From the NCBI GenBank assembly GCA_036389835.1, contig DASVWC010000029.1:1-64000 (forward strand): DNA of 64,000 nt, in the 5' to 3' direction. The DNA comes from AC-37 sp036389835. GTDB lineage: Bacteria; Actinomycetota; Thermoleophilia; Solirubrobacterales; Thermoleophilaceae. Shown here piece after piece: positions 51,067-58,408 of the stretch. Below the pieces are notes generated by a model that saw only the letters and a program-made list of their open reading frames with translations, had not been told where the DNA came from and did not search any database. The number at the start of each line of letters is the position of its first letter. Positions within the stretch are counted from its first letter, which is position 1. The position numbers and the translations under genes are program-made.

Positions 51067-51636
51067 CTAGCCGGACCTGGGGAAGACCTGCTCGCTGTCG
51101 CCCGGCAGCAGCATCTCCGGGATCTGCGTGAAGGCGGAGAGCGGCTTCTCGGGGTCGCGCTCGAACGCCCAGACCATGTCGAAGCGGTCGTCGGGCCAGC
51201 GCTGCGGGACCTCGGCGCCGGGGGCGAGGCTGCCCGCGATCGCCGGGATGCGGTGGTGCTCCCAGCAGACGAGCGTGACCCCGCTCGTCGCCCTGGCGAG
51301 CTCCGCGCCGAGCTGCTCCTCCTGCCCGACCTCGTACTTCGACTCGATGCTCAGGTCGAGGAGGAGCGACAGCGGGAGGATGGTCTGGTGCGTGCGGTGC
51401 CTATCGGGCTTGCCGTACGAGGGCGCGACGAGCCGCGTCGGCACGGCGAGCCCGCGGCCCTCCCGCCTGAAGAGCTGAGCGATCGCCCCGGCCCGCTGCC
51501 ACCCGACCGGCACGAGCGAGTCGTCGCAGCGGTTCCCGTCGAGGTCGACGCCGCACGGGGGCTGGTCGTTCGCGCCCGGCTTCTCGCCGTGACGAATGAC
51601 GAAGACCGAACGAGCTGTCTCCGGCGCTGGGTCCAT
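51067..51636 (-). CDS. Histidine phosphatase (phosphoglycerate mutase-like) family protein
   Basis: A 189-residue protein from ATG 51636. The RHG motif appears as FVIRHGEKPG near the N-terminus and a second histidine lies in VCWEHHRIP. The intervening sequence has the family's RTHQT segment. Members hydrolyse phospho-sugars or other small phosphates through a phosphohistidine. At 189 residues it is near the family minimum. It follows the 51687-52832 gene by 50 bp on the same strand and may be the last gene of that operon. The substrate is unknown. Confidence 0.72.
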   Translation of the reverse strand: MDPAPETARSVFVIRHGEKPGANDQPPCGVDLDGNRCDDSLVPVGWQRAGAIAQLFRREGRGLAVPTRLVAPSYGKPDRHRTHQTILPLSLLLDLSIESKYEVGQEEQLGAELARATSGVTLVCWEHHRIPAIAGSLAPGAEVPQRWPDDRFDMVWAFERDPEKPLSAFTQIPEMLLPGDSEQVFPRSG

Positions 51637-51686
51637 GGCCCCTTCGTCCGCTCCAGCAGAGGCTCGAGTGGGCGAACGGCGGGCCG

Positions 51687-52832
51687 CTACCACCTGAACG
51701 TGTCGGTCCACGCGATCCGCGAGCGCTCGAACGACTGCTGGCGCATCGTGGTCATCGACCGGATGGTCTGCGTGACCTCGGCGAGCGCCGCCTTGGCGGC
51801 GGTGGTGCGCTGAGCCTGCGAGCGCGAGGGGTTGTAGGCCTCGCACGCCTTCAGCAGCGCCTGTGAGACGCTCGAGTCGTCGGTCTCGGGCACCGCGATC
51901 TGCGAGTAGTAGAAGATCCACAGGTCCGCGCCGGGGACCCCCGCCGTGGCCGCGAGGATCGCGCCGCGCCACGGGGCCCCGCCGCGATTGAAGCGGATCG
52001 CGAACAGGCCGGCGTCGTAGGGCGCGCCGAAGTTCTGCGGGTAGGCGGCGTCGATGACGAAGCCGTCGAACCCGATGCCCGGCTGGAGGATGTTGCGCAT
52101 CACCGGCCAGACGTCGAGCACCGCCTGGTCGGGCGGCAGCAGCGGCGACACCGCCCAGCCCGGCGGGTACATCTGGGCCATCGCGGCGCCGCCGGTCCCG
52201 GGCAGCCAGACCTGGCCCGGTATGCCGAGGTGCATCTCGCCGCGCAGGGGGTTGTCGGCCTCGAGCGCGCCGCCCACCCCGCCGGTGGCCCAGCCCGGCT
52301 CGGCCGGGACCTTCCCCGAGGCCATCTTGTCCTCAGTGGTGAAGTCCTCGAGCTCGATCGCCTTGACCGTCTCCTCGATCATCTTCTCCGGCAGCTCGAT
52401 CGCCTTGCCGCCGGACAGGCTCGACGCGACCCACTCGAGCACCCGCGCCTCGTCGGGCCGCTCCGGCTGCGTGGCGTCCGGGAGCCGGCCCCAGGTGGTG
52501 ACGGCGAGCGTCTCGGGACCGTCGCGGCGCACGCTGACGGTCCACCTGGGCCCCTCGGGCCGCTTGGCGACCACGACCGCCCGCTGGTCGTCCTCCTGCT
52601 CCGAGACGAGCTCGAACTTGCGCTGGTTGACGACCGAGCGCGCCTCGTCGCCCGGCGGCGAGGTCGTGATCACGCGCATGTGCTCGATCGACACGCCGCG
52701 CTCGTCGCTGCGCAGCTCGTACACGCCGCGCTTCTCGTCGTAGCTCAGCGCGAAGTCGGGCGGCGCGAACCCCGAGAAGCCGGTGGCGGCCTCCTCGACC
52801 CGTACCGGGTCGGCGGGGGCCTCAGCCGCCAT
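51687..52832 (-). CDS. Hypothetical protein coupled to deaminase-fold gene
   Basis: A 381-residue protein I do not recognise. Its start overlaps the end of the deaminase-fold gene by 11 bp, so the two are translationally coupled. It has no signal peptide or membrane helix. The first half is strand-rich and charged; the second half has hydrophobic strands (GFDGFVIDAAYPQNFG, ADLWIFYYSQIAVP) and ends in a helical, Gln/Thr/Arg-rich tail. Coupling suggests that it works with the deaminase-fold protein as partner or immunity factor; this is inference. Confidence 0.65.
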   Translation of the reverse strand: MAAEAPADPVRVEEAATGFSGFAPPDFALSYDEKRGVYELRSDERGVSIEHMRVITTSPPGDEARSVVNQRKFELVSEQEDDQRAVVVAKRPEGPRWTVSVRRDGPETLAVTTWGRLPDATQPERPDEARVLEWVASSLSGGKAIELPEKMIEETVKAIELEDFTTEDKMASGKVPAEPGWATGGVGGALEADNPLRGEMHLGIPGQVWLPGTGGAAMAQMYPPGWAVSPLLPPDQAVLDVWPVMRNILQPGIGFDGFVIDAAYPQNFGAPYDAGLFAIRFNRGGAPWRGAILAATAGVPGADLWIFYYSQIAVPETDDSSVSQALLKACEAYNPSRSQAQRTTAAKAALAEVTQTIRSMTTMRQQSFERSRIAWTDTFRW

Positions 52833-53832
52833 GCGGAGTCGCCCGGCTGCCGTGGTTGAGCGCGTAGCCGAGGAAGTCGCCGGCCTCGGCCAGGACCTCG
52901 GCGTTCGTCAGCGGGGCGGGCGCGCCGGCGGGGCGGAAGCCCGGCTCGGCGAGCGAGCCGTCGCGGACGAGCCCGCCGAGCTCGTCGCTGCCGCTCTGGA
53001 AGATCGCGCGCGCCTCCTCGGTGCAGAGGAACGACGTGAGCGAGTCGCTCACGTCGGGGTCGCCCTCGTCCGGCGCGAAGAACGGCCGCTCGTCGCCCAC
53101 CTCGCGCCTGAAGCGCGAGTAGGCGGCGTCCAGCTCGGCGAACTGCCGCAGCCCGATCTCCGCGGCCGCTATCGGGCGCGGCGCGCGGGACTTGCCGTTG
53201 CTGAGGTTGTGGAGGATCCGGCCGACCCAGAACATGCCGGGGTCGGTCTGCAGGTACACGACCTCCTTGATCTGCGCGAGCATCATCGCCCCGGCGCACT
53301 GCGAGCACGACTCGAGCGACGTGTAGATCGTGACGTCGGAGAGGTTCACGTAGCTCGGGCGCTCGAGCGTGCCGCCCTGGCCGGCCACGGTCGTCTGGTT
53401 CCACGAGTCGCTCACGTGGGCGAGGCTGTAGAGCCGCCGCACCAGCCGGACCTCGGCGTGCTCGGCCGAGCTGTCGAAGATCGCGTTGTGGTTGAACTCG
53501 AAGTCGAGGATCCGGCCGTTGCCGTCGACTCCGAGCGCCGCGATGTTGTGGCCGAGGTACTCGTCGTGGAAGGCGACTTCGCCGGCTGGCGTGGCGCACC
53601 AGGGGTAGCGGCCCCGGCGCCCGCGCTTGAGCGGCGTCCAGTGGTGCGCCAGCAGCGCCATCAGCAGCAGGCAGTAGACGCGATGCCGCTCGGCGTGCCC
53701 GTCCGGCAGGCTCAGCGCGGGGAGGCTGGCCACGGCGCCGAGGGGCTCCGACCAGCGCTCCTTGAGCGGCCCCTCGACGTCAGGCGGCGGAGCGCCCAGG
53801 GCGCTCTCGAACTCGGAGTCGAACGTGGTCAC
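52822..53832 (-). CDS. Cytidine deaminase-fold protein
   Basis: A 336-residue protein containing the zinc-deaminase signature: HAE in SSAEHAEVRLVRR (near 125) and CxxC in SLESCSQCAGAMM (near 172). The spacing matches the CDA/dCMP/tRNA-adenosine deaminase superfamily, in which Glu is the proton shuttle and His-Cys-Cys bind zinc. An N-terminal helical extension and about 130 extra residues at the C-terminus are unusual for housekeeping deaminases, which are near 150 residues. It lies 18 bp behind two tiny Cys-rich genes in a minus-strand series that begins with the MNIO operon. The substrate is unknown. Confidence 0.8.
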   Translation of the reverse strand: MTTFDSEFESALGAPPPDVEGPLKERWSEPLGAVASLPALSLPDGHAERHRVYCLLLMALLAHHWTPLKRGRRGRYPWCATPAGEVAFHDEYLGHNIAALGVDGNGRILDFEFNHNAIFDSSAEHAEVRLVRRLYSLAHVSDSWNQTTVAGQGGTLERPSYVNLSDVTIYTSLESCSQCAGAMMLAQIKEVVYLQTDPGMFWVGRILHNLSNGKSRAPRPIAAAEIGLRQFAELDAAYSRFRREVGDERPFFAPDEGDPDVSDSLTSFLCTEEARAIFQSGSDELGGLVRDGSLAEPGFRPAGAPAPLTNAEVLAEAGDFLGYALNHGSRATPHGG

Positions 53833-53850
53833 GCGCGGTCGCGCCGGGTC

Positions 53851-54027
53851 TCAACCGTGCAGGTCGTACCCGTGATTGCAGTTCCCGCAGAGCGTTCCCG
53901 AGCCCAAGAAGGCCAGGCAGTCGCAGTCCCACACCGAGCACTTCCCATATCCCATCCGCACCTCGTCGGCGGGCTCGTGCTCGTGCTCGCCCCGGGCCGG
54001 GGCGGGGGAGTCCTCGACCAGCAGCAT
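53851..54027 (-). CDS. 58-residue cysteine/histidine-rich small protein
   Basis: A short frame beginning at ATG 54027, 4 bp after the stop of another Cys-rich small gene and 18 bp before the deaminase-fold gene. The last 35 residues hold CSVWDCDC and CGNCNHGYDLH, six Cys and two His placed for one or two zinc sites. The N-terminal part is acidic and His-rich (EHEHEP). The tight spacing and clean metal-site pattern argue that it is a real gene. The function is unknown. Confidence 0.55.
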   Translation of the reverse strand: MLLVEDSPAPARGEHEHEPADEVRMGYGKCSVWDCDCLAFLGSGTLCGNCNHGYDLHG

Positions 54028-54031
54028 GGCG

Positions 54032-54229
54032 CTAGGCGAGGCAGCCGGTGCCTTGGCAGTTACGGCACTTGCCGGGATCGGACTGGCACATGCTGCACGC
54101 GGTCGCGCCGCTCGGGTCGTTCGGGTCCTTGGCGGTCCCGTTGCAGACGTGGCAGATGCCCGTCCCGGCCTCTGTTGATTGGCCGCCGCACGCTTGGCAG
54201 CCGTACTGTCCACCTGGGCATAGAGTCAT
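54032..54229 (-). CDS. 65-residue zinc-ribbon-like small protein
   Basis: A short gene from ATG 54229 with four CxxC pairs (CQAC, CHVCNGT, CSMC, CRNCQGTG), eleven Cys in 65 residues. The CxxCxGTG pattern recalls the DnaJ cysteine-rich domain, so it is probably a compact zinc-binding protein. It is followed at 4 bp by the other Cys-rich small gene. The 138 bp upstream to the VioB-like stop show no clear promoter, so it may be read through from the MNIO operon. It could chaperone or accept a modification, but this is speculative. Confidence 0.6.
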   Translation of the reverse strand: MTLCPGGQYGCQACGGQSTEAGTGICHVCNGTAKDPNDPSGATACSMCQSDPGKCRNCQGTGCLA

Positions 54230-54367
54230 GTGCGCAACTTAACCGCTCGCGTTGGCGCGTGCAAGCTGTTTTCGGCCGGGGGTTCGGCCCGCTCGCCGAA
54301 CGCGAGTAGGCTCCACCGCTATGCCGTTATCGAGCGCGGAATTGGACGCCCGCTACGCGCGCCGCCC

Positions 54368-55552
54368 CTACACCGAGGGCAGCCGCTCCAGCAGCGCCCG
54401 CACCCCGTCGTCGCCGCCCAGCTCCGGGAACGCGCCGAGCAGCTCGTCGCACATCCCGAGGAGCTGGGCCTTCTTCGCCGGCCGCGCGTCGAAGCGGTGG
54501 AACTCGAACGTCGGCGCCGCGTGCGCGCGGCCGCGCCTCTTGGCCTTCTGCCGCACGAGCAGGTCGGCGATCGGGAACAGCATTCCCCCCATCGCGGCGA
54601 TGAACGTCCGCTCGAGCCCGTAGCGCGGGCTGCGCTTGCCCGCCTGCACCGTCTCGGCCGACGTCGTGTACAGCGCGTCGATCATGCAGAGCACGTAGCA
54701 GTAGGCCGCGTTGAAGAGCTCGGCGAGGCCGCGCACCGGCCCGTCGAAGTCGGCCGCCTTCGGGTCCGTCGGGACCGGCCAGAGGTCGCGGATCAGGTCG
54801 TTGCCGTCCGCGATCCGCTTGAACTTCGCGTAGTGCGAGTACTCCTCGTAGCCGAACTGCGGGTCCGCGGGGTGGAGGGGGACCATCGGGTCGTCGGGGC
54901 TCGCGCCCTCGCCCTGCTCCACGATCGTCGCGACCGCCGCGAGCGCGCTCGGCAGGTCGAGCACGCAGACCGGCTTGCCGCCGCCGTCCTGGTTCCAGTA
55001 GCTGGTCGAGTACTGGAGGTCGCCGCGCGGGTTCCTCCAGAGCTTCGGCCCGGACAGCTTCTCGAGCCCCGCCGTGATCGCCGCGTAGAACTGGCCCAGC
55101 GTGTTGTAGTGGTCCGGCTGCGGCGGGGCGCTCGTCTTGGCCGGCAGCTCGAGCGGCATGAACACGCGCTCCATCAGCTTGGTGGTGCACGGCTCGAGCC
55201 GCAGCATCAGCTCGGGCTCGCGGTGCAGCATCGGGCTCGGGTACTTCGTGACGAAGTCCTCGTCGTAGAACGAGAACGCCGGCGCCCCGGTCGCCACCAT
55301 GATGTTGCGCACGAGGCACAGGTGCAGCATCTCCTCGATCACCACGCTGCGGATCGTGCGGAACGCCGAGATCCCCGGGTCCCACTGGTAGTCGCCCGAC
55401 GTCTGGATCGAGTAGGCGGCGTACAGGTACAGGGGGATCGTCGAGAGCTCGACCTGCGCCGCCTGGTAGAGGTGGACGTGGAGCTGCTCGACCGTGGTGA
55501 TCGGCTTCTGCGCCTGGACGGGCTGCTTGAGCTTCTTCGCGGTGGTCGTCAC
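54368..55552 (-). CDS. VioB-like ferritin-fold protein (iminophenyl-pyruvate dimer synthase type domain)
   Basis: A 394-residue protein from GTG 55552, overlapping the DUF2063 stop (GTGA). It has the ferritin-like domain found in violacein VioB: VELSTIPLYLYAAYS (near 40) and VVIEEMLHLCLVRNIM (near 75), with EExxH, and YEEYSHYAKF (near 235), giving candidate diiron or heme-free ligands. VioB couples two indole imines, and stand-alone homologues are of unknown function. It closes the tightly coupled operon of a Cys-rich peptide, MNIO and DUF2063, so it may further oxidise the modified peptide or act on iron. Confidence 0.85.
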   Translation of the reverse strand: MTTTAKKLKQPVQAQKPITTVEQLHVHLYQAAQVELSTIPLYLYAAYSIQTSGDYQWDPGISAFRTIRSVVIEEMLHLCLVRNIMVATGAPAFSFYDEDFVTKYPSPMLHREPELMLRLEPCTTKLMERVFMPLELPAKTSAPPQPDHYNTLGQFYAAITAGLEKLSGPKLWRNPRGDLQYSTSYWNQDGGGKPVCVLDLPSALAAVATIVEQGEGASPDDPMVPLHPADPQFGYEEYSHYAKFKRIADGNDLIRDLWPVPTDPKAADFDGPVRGLAELFNAAYCYVLCMIDALYTTSAETVQAGKRSPRYGLERTFIAAMGGMLFPIADLLVRQKAKRRGRAHAAPTFEFHRFDARPAKKAQLLGMCDELLGAFPELGGDDGVRALLERLPSV

Positions 55553-56373
55553 CGGGTCACGCACTCCTTGGCCGCGGGTTGCAGGGATTCGAAGAAGGCG
55601 GCGCCGGCCCACGCGCGCACGGTGCGCCACGCCTCCGAGGGCCGGACCCCGGCGCCGGCCGCCGCGTCGCCCACGGCCGCTCCGCCCAGGAGCCGCTCGA
55701 GCAGCGCGTGCTCGCGCTCGCCGAGGGGCGTGAGCGTCACGACGTAGTCGCGGCGGCTCACCGCCACGAAGCTCTCGCAGGGCTCCGGCAGCGGCGGGCG
55801 CTCGCCGCGCCGGACCGCGCTCAGGTACGGCCCGGCGGGGAAGCACGAGCGGACCAGGCGCAGGCACGGGACCGGCTCGACCGTGGCGGCCAGCCACGTC
55901 GCGTCGGGCGCCGCCGGCAGCGAGCCGGGGCCGGGAAGATCGCCGCCCTCGCTGCCCGGCGCGTCGTACACCTCGGCGAAGGTCAGCTCGAGCCGGGCGA
56001 GGTCGATCATCAGGTTCGGCCAGCCCTCGTCGGCGGCGTCGGCGTCGGGGCGGGTGGCCGCGAGGTGGTCCGCGAATCCCTCGCCGAGGCGCTGCAGCGT
56101 GTAGCTGCGCGACGGCCGCGCGCGCAGGTAGTCGAGCGCGAAGTCGTCGAACAGCTCGGCTCCGAGCATGTGCCGCAGTCCCGGGTACGACGCGCGCATC
56201 GCCTCGAGCAGGCGCAGGTGGTAGCTGCGCCGGTAGAGCTCGAGCCGCTGCGCGGCGCCGAGCCGCGGCGTGGAGCGCACGACCGACTCGGCCTCGCTCC
56301 GCGCGGTCCCGGCGCCGTCGGGGTCGGTGATCGCGGCCCGCAGCCACTCCTGGAGGCGGCGCAGGTCAGACAC
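55549..56373 (-). CDS. DUF2063-family RiPP partner protein (HvfC/BufC-like)
   Basis: A 274-residue protein from GTG 56373, overlapping the MNIO gene by 8 bp. The N-terminus has the family pattern LQEWLRAAI, LYRRSYHLRLLEAMRASYPGL, LGAELFDDFALDYL. DUF2063 proteins regularly accompany DUF692 enzymes and deliver or bind the precursor peptide. The C-terminal third (LGEREHALLERLLGG) looks like the winged-helix or RRE-like part seen in relatives. Its role is to present the Cys-rich substrate to the MNIO. Confidence 0.85.
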   Translation of the reverse strand: MSDLRRLQEWLRAAITDPDGAGTARSEAESVVRSTPRLGAAQRLELYRRSYHLRLLEAMRASYPGLRHMLGAELFDDFALDYLRARPSRSYTLQRLGEGFADHLAATRPDADAADEGWPNLMIDLARLELTFAEVYDAPGSEGGDLPGPGSLPAAPDATWLAATVEPVPCLRLVRSCFPAGPYLSAVRRGERPPLPEPCESFVAVSRRDYVVTLTPLGEREHALLERLLGGAAVGDAAAGAGVRPSEAWRTVRAWAGAAFFESLQPAAKECVTR

Positions 56374-57211
56374 GGACCGCGTCCACGAAGCGCCGGGCCT
56401 TCAGGACCTCCGCATGGACCTCCGGGAACGGCGGCAGCCGGTCGTCCCACTCGATCAGCGTCGAGACCGGCCCGATCAGGTCGACGGCGGTGCCGTACAG
56501 GTCCCAGACCGCGTCGGCGACGGGGCGGTCGTGGGTGTCGACTATGTGCGTGCCGACGTCGTCGTGGCCGGCCAGGTGCATCTGCACGACCCGCTCGGCG
56601 GGGAGCGGGCGCAGGTACTCGACCGGGTCGAACTCGTGGTTGACCGACGACACGTGGACGTTGTTGACGTCGACGAGCAGGCCGCAGTCCGCCTCGTCCG
56701 CCATCCGGGCGAGGAACTCGGCCTCCGTCATCTCCGATCCCGTGAAGGTGACGTAGCTGCTCGGGTTCTCGAGCACCAGCGGCCGCTCGAGGAAGTCCTG
56801 CGCCACGCGGATGCGCTCCACCACGTGCGCGAGCGATTCCTCGGTGAACGGGATCGGGACTAGCTCGTGCGTGTTCACCCCGCCCACCGCCGTCCAGCAC
56901 ACGTGGTCCGACAGCCAGACGGCGCCGACCTCGGCGGCCAGCTCCCTCAGCCGCGCGAGGTAGTCGAAGTCGACCGGGTCGGTGCTTCCGACCGACAGCG
57001 ACAGCCCGTGGAGCACGACCGGGTAGCGCGCGGCGATCCGCTCGAGCACCTCACGCGGGCGCCCGCGCGTATCCATGAAGTTCTCGGGGATGACCTCGAA
57101 CCAGTCGACGTCGGGCTCGTGCTCCTCGAGATAGGCGAAGTGGCCGGACCGCAGGCCGACTCCGAGGCCCAGGTTCGGGTAGCCGAGCCGCGGCGCGGCC
57201 GTCGCGCTCAC
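56366..57211 (-). CDS. DUF692 multinuclear non-heme iron oxidase (MNIO, BufB-like)
   Basis: A 281-residue TIM-barrel enzyme of the DUF692 family from GTG 57211 (GTGA overlap with the precursor gene). The metal-ligand motifs are in order: EVIPENFMD, VLHGLSLSVG, WLSDHVCW, NTHELVPIPF, LENPSSY, LVDVNNVHVSS, QMHLAGH, DTHDRP and IEWDDRLPPF. MNIOs such as MbnB and BufB oxidise cysteines in ribosomal peptides to oxazolone/thioamide or thiooxazole groups using two or three irons and O2. The Cys-rich protein encoded just before it is the evident substrate. Confidence 0.93.
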   Translation of the reverse strand: MSATAAPRLGYPNLGLGVGLRSGHFAYLEEHEPDVDWFEVIPENFMDTRGRPREVLERIAARYPVVLHGLSLSVGSTDPVDFDYLARLRELAAEVGAVWLSDHVCWTAVGGVNTHELVPIPFTEESLAHVVERIRVAQDFLERPLVLENPSSYVTFTGSEMTEAEFLARMADEADCGLLVDVNNVHVSSVNHEFDPVEYLRPLPAERVVQMHLAGHDDVGTHIVDTHDRPVADAVWDLYGTAVDLIGPVSTLIEWDDRLPPFPEVHAEVLKARRFVDAVRV

Positions 57212-57756
57212 CGGCTCTTCTTGCCCTGGCACGGGCCCTGGCCCTCGGCCTCGTACGGGGGCACGAGGTCGTCGGGATAGCCCTCGCCGGGCGACGGGCC
57301 GAACGGGAGCCCGGCGTCGTACATCCGCGCCTCGAACAGCTTGCGCGCGCGCTTCCAGACGCTCTTGCCCTTGTACGGGCCCGCCGAGAAGACGCGGCTC
57401 GCGTTGATCGGGACTGCGCAGCTCCCGTTGCCGCTGCACGACTGCTCGCCGGGCTTGGACTGCTCGTAGTCGCTGCCCGCGTAGCCGCAGCCGCCCTGCC
57501 CGCGGCACTCGCCCTCGCCGTGGCAGACGTGGTTGATCGTCGCGCACTCGCCCATGCCCGCCATCGGCGCGGTGCCCAGCACGTCGTGGCACGCGCACGA
57601 GTTGAGCCCCCGGCACACGTGCAGCTCGTACGGGCCCTGTCCGGGCGGCGGCGGGCACGGACGGCTGGCGTCCGTCGTCTCCTTGCCGGCCTCGTGCGTG
57701 CTCCGGCGGCGGGCCTCACCGGCCTCGCTGCCGACTCTCCCGGCCTTGCGCTGCAT
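57208..57756 (-). CDS. Cysteine-rich putative RiPP precursor (bufferin-like), 182 residues
   Basis: ATG 57756 follows GGAGGAG; the stop overlaps the MNIO start. The central part (residues 33-115) carries ten of its eleven cysteines in repeated C-x-G-x-x-x-C units: CRGLNSC, CHGEGEC, CRGQGGC and CSGNGSC. These resemble the CxGxNxC blocks of bufferin-type precursors modified by DUF692 enzymes. Unlike bufferins, the N-terminus is polar and charged with no signal peptide. The last 65 residues form a basic, cysteine-poor tail with one late cysteine (GPCQGKKSR). I infer that it is the MNIO substrate, probably cytoplasmic, with a possible metal-handling role. Confidence 0.8.
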   Translation of the reverse strand: MQRKAGRVGSEAGEARRRSTHEAGKETTDASRPCPPPPGQGPYELHVCRGLNSCACHDVLGTAPMAGMGECATINHVCHGEGECRGQGGCGYAGSDYEQSKPGEQSCSGNGSCAVPINASRVFSAGPYKGKSVWKRARKLFEARMYDAGLPFGPSPGEGYPDDLVPPYEAEGQGPCQGKKSR

Positions 57757-57919
57757 CTCTCCTCCGTGCCGTCACGGGTTCCGCGGCGCGACCGATCCTC
57801 TTTGACCGCGGGAGCGGCGATCAACCCCCCCGGTTGGGGGGTGTTGCTGGCTCCAGCGCGACGCTACGCCGTCCCGGCCAGGTCGCCTCACCCATACCGG
57901 GGGTTGTGTCTATGCGCCA

Positions 57920-57948
57920 TTGACTCGACGCGGGGCGCGGGGTTATGG
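57920..57948 (+). promoter_or_regulatory. Promoter of the Trypco1/protease-NTPase operon
   Basis: TTGACT (57920-57925), 17 bp and TTATGG (57943-57948), 39 bp before the Trypco1 ATG. The rest of the 231-bp gap back to the MNIO operon contains a C6/G6 hairpin at 57825-57841 (loop CGGTT) inside the leader region of the divergent Cys-rich precursor gene. Confidence 0.5.
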
Positions 57949-57987
57949 TCGGCCGCAGATTGCGTGCGCCGCGCATGTGAGGGCGCA

Positions 57988-58407
57988 ATGACGGTTGGAA
58001 CTCCTGGCTCGCAAGCACCCGCTGGCCCGGGGCCGGACGGCCCCGACCGGCAGCTGATCGCCGCCGAGGTCGGCAGTGCGCTCGTCTACATCGAGCAGGT
58101 GGGTGAGCCCGCGGCGCGCGAGGAGGGCATCTACGCGGTCGCCGCCCCCACGCCGGGGGAGGTGTTCGACCGGGCGAGCGAGGCCCTGCGCGAGTGCGTG
58201 CGCGTGGTCGGAGCCCAGGTCGAGGCCCTGGCCGAGAGCGTCAGGCCCGACGAGGTCTCGGTCGAGTTCACGATCAGCTTCGAGGCCGAGGGCAAGGCGA
58301 GCATCGTGCCGGTGTTCGTGACCGGGCGCAGCTCGGTCAGCACCGGCCTCGCCGTCACGGCCGTGTGGCGCCGCGGCCCTGCGACCCCCGATCCCGCGGG
58401 CGGCTGA
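57988..58407 (+). CDS. Trypco1/CU044_2847-family small protein
   Basis: A 139-residue protein from ATG 57988 (GAGGGCGCA leader). The core, IAAEVGSALVYIEQVG followed by SFEAEGKASIVP and TAVWRR, matches the trypsin-co-occurring domain family. These proteins are known from genomic surveys of NTP-dependent conflict systems, where they sit next to trypsin-like proteases fused to NTPases. That is exactly the case here: the next gene starts one base after its stop. It probably acts as regulator, sensor or substrate of the protease. Confidence 0.8.
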   Translation: MTVGTPGSQAPAGPGPDGPDRQLIAAEVGSALVYIEQVGEPAAREEGIYAVAAPTPGEVFDRASEALRECVRVVGAQVEALAESVRPDEVSVEFTISFEAEGKASIVPVFVTGRSSVSTGLAVTAVWRRGPATPDPAGG

Positions 58408-58408
58408 G

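Noticed and set aside
55553..56347. Upstream 265-residue extension of the VioB-like protein frame
   Set aside because: It overlaps the whole DUF2063 gene in another frame and is low-complexity. The GTGA overlap at 55549-55552 marks the real start.
57822..57846. C6/G6 hairpin as a rho-independent terminator
   Set aside because: It lies between divergent genes with no U-tract, so it cannot terminate either. Mentioned only as a leader feature.
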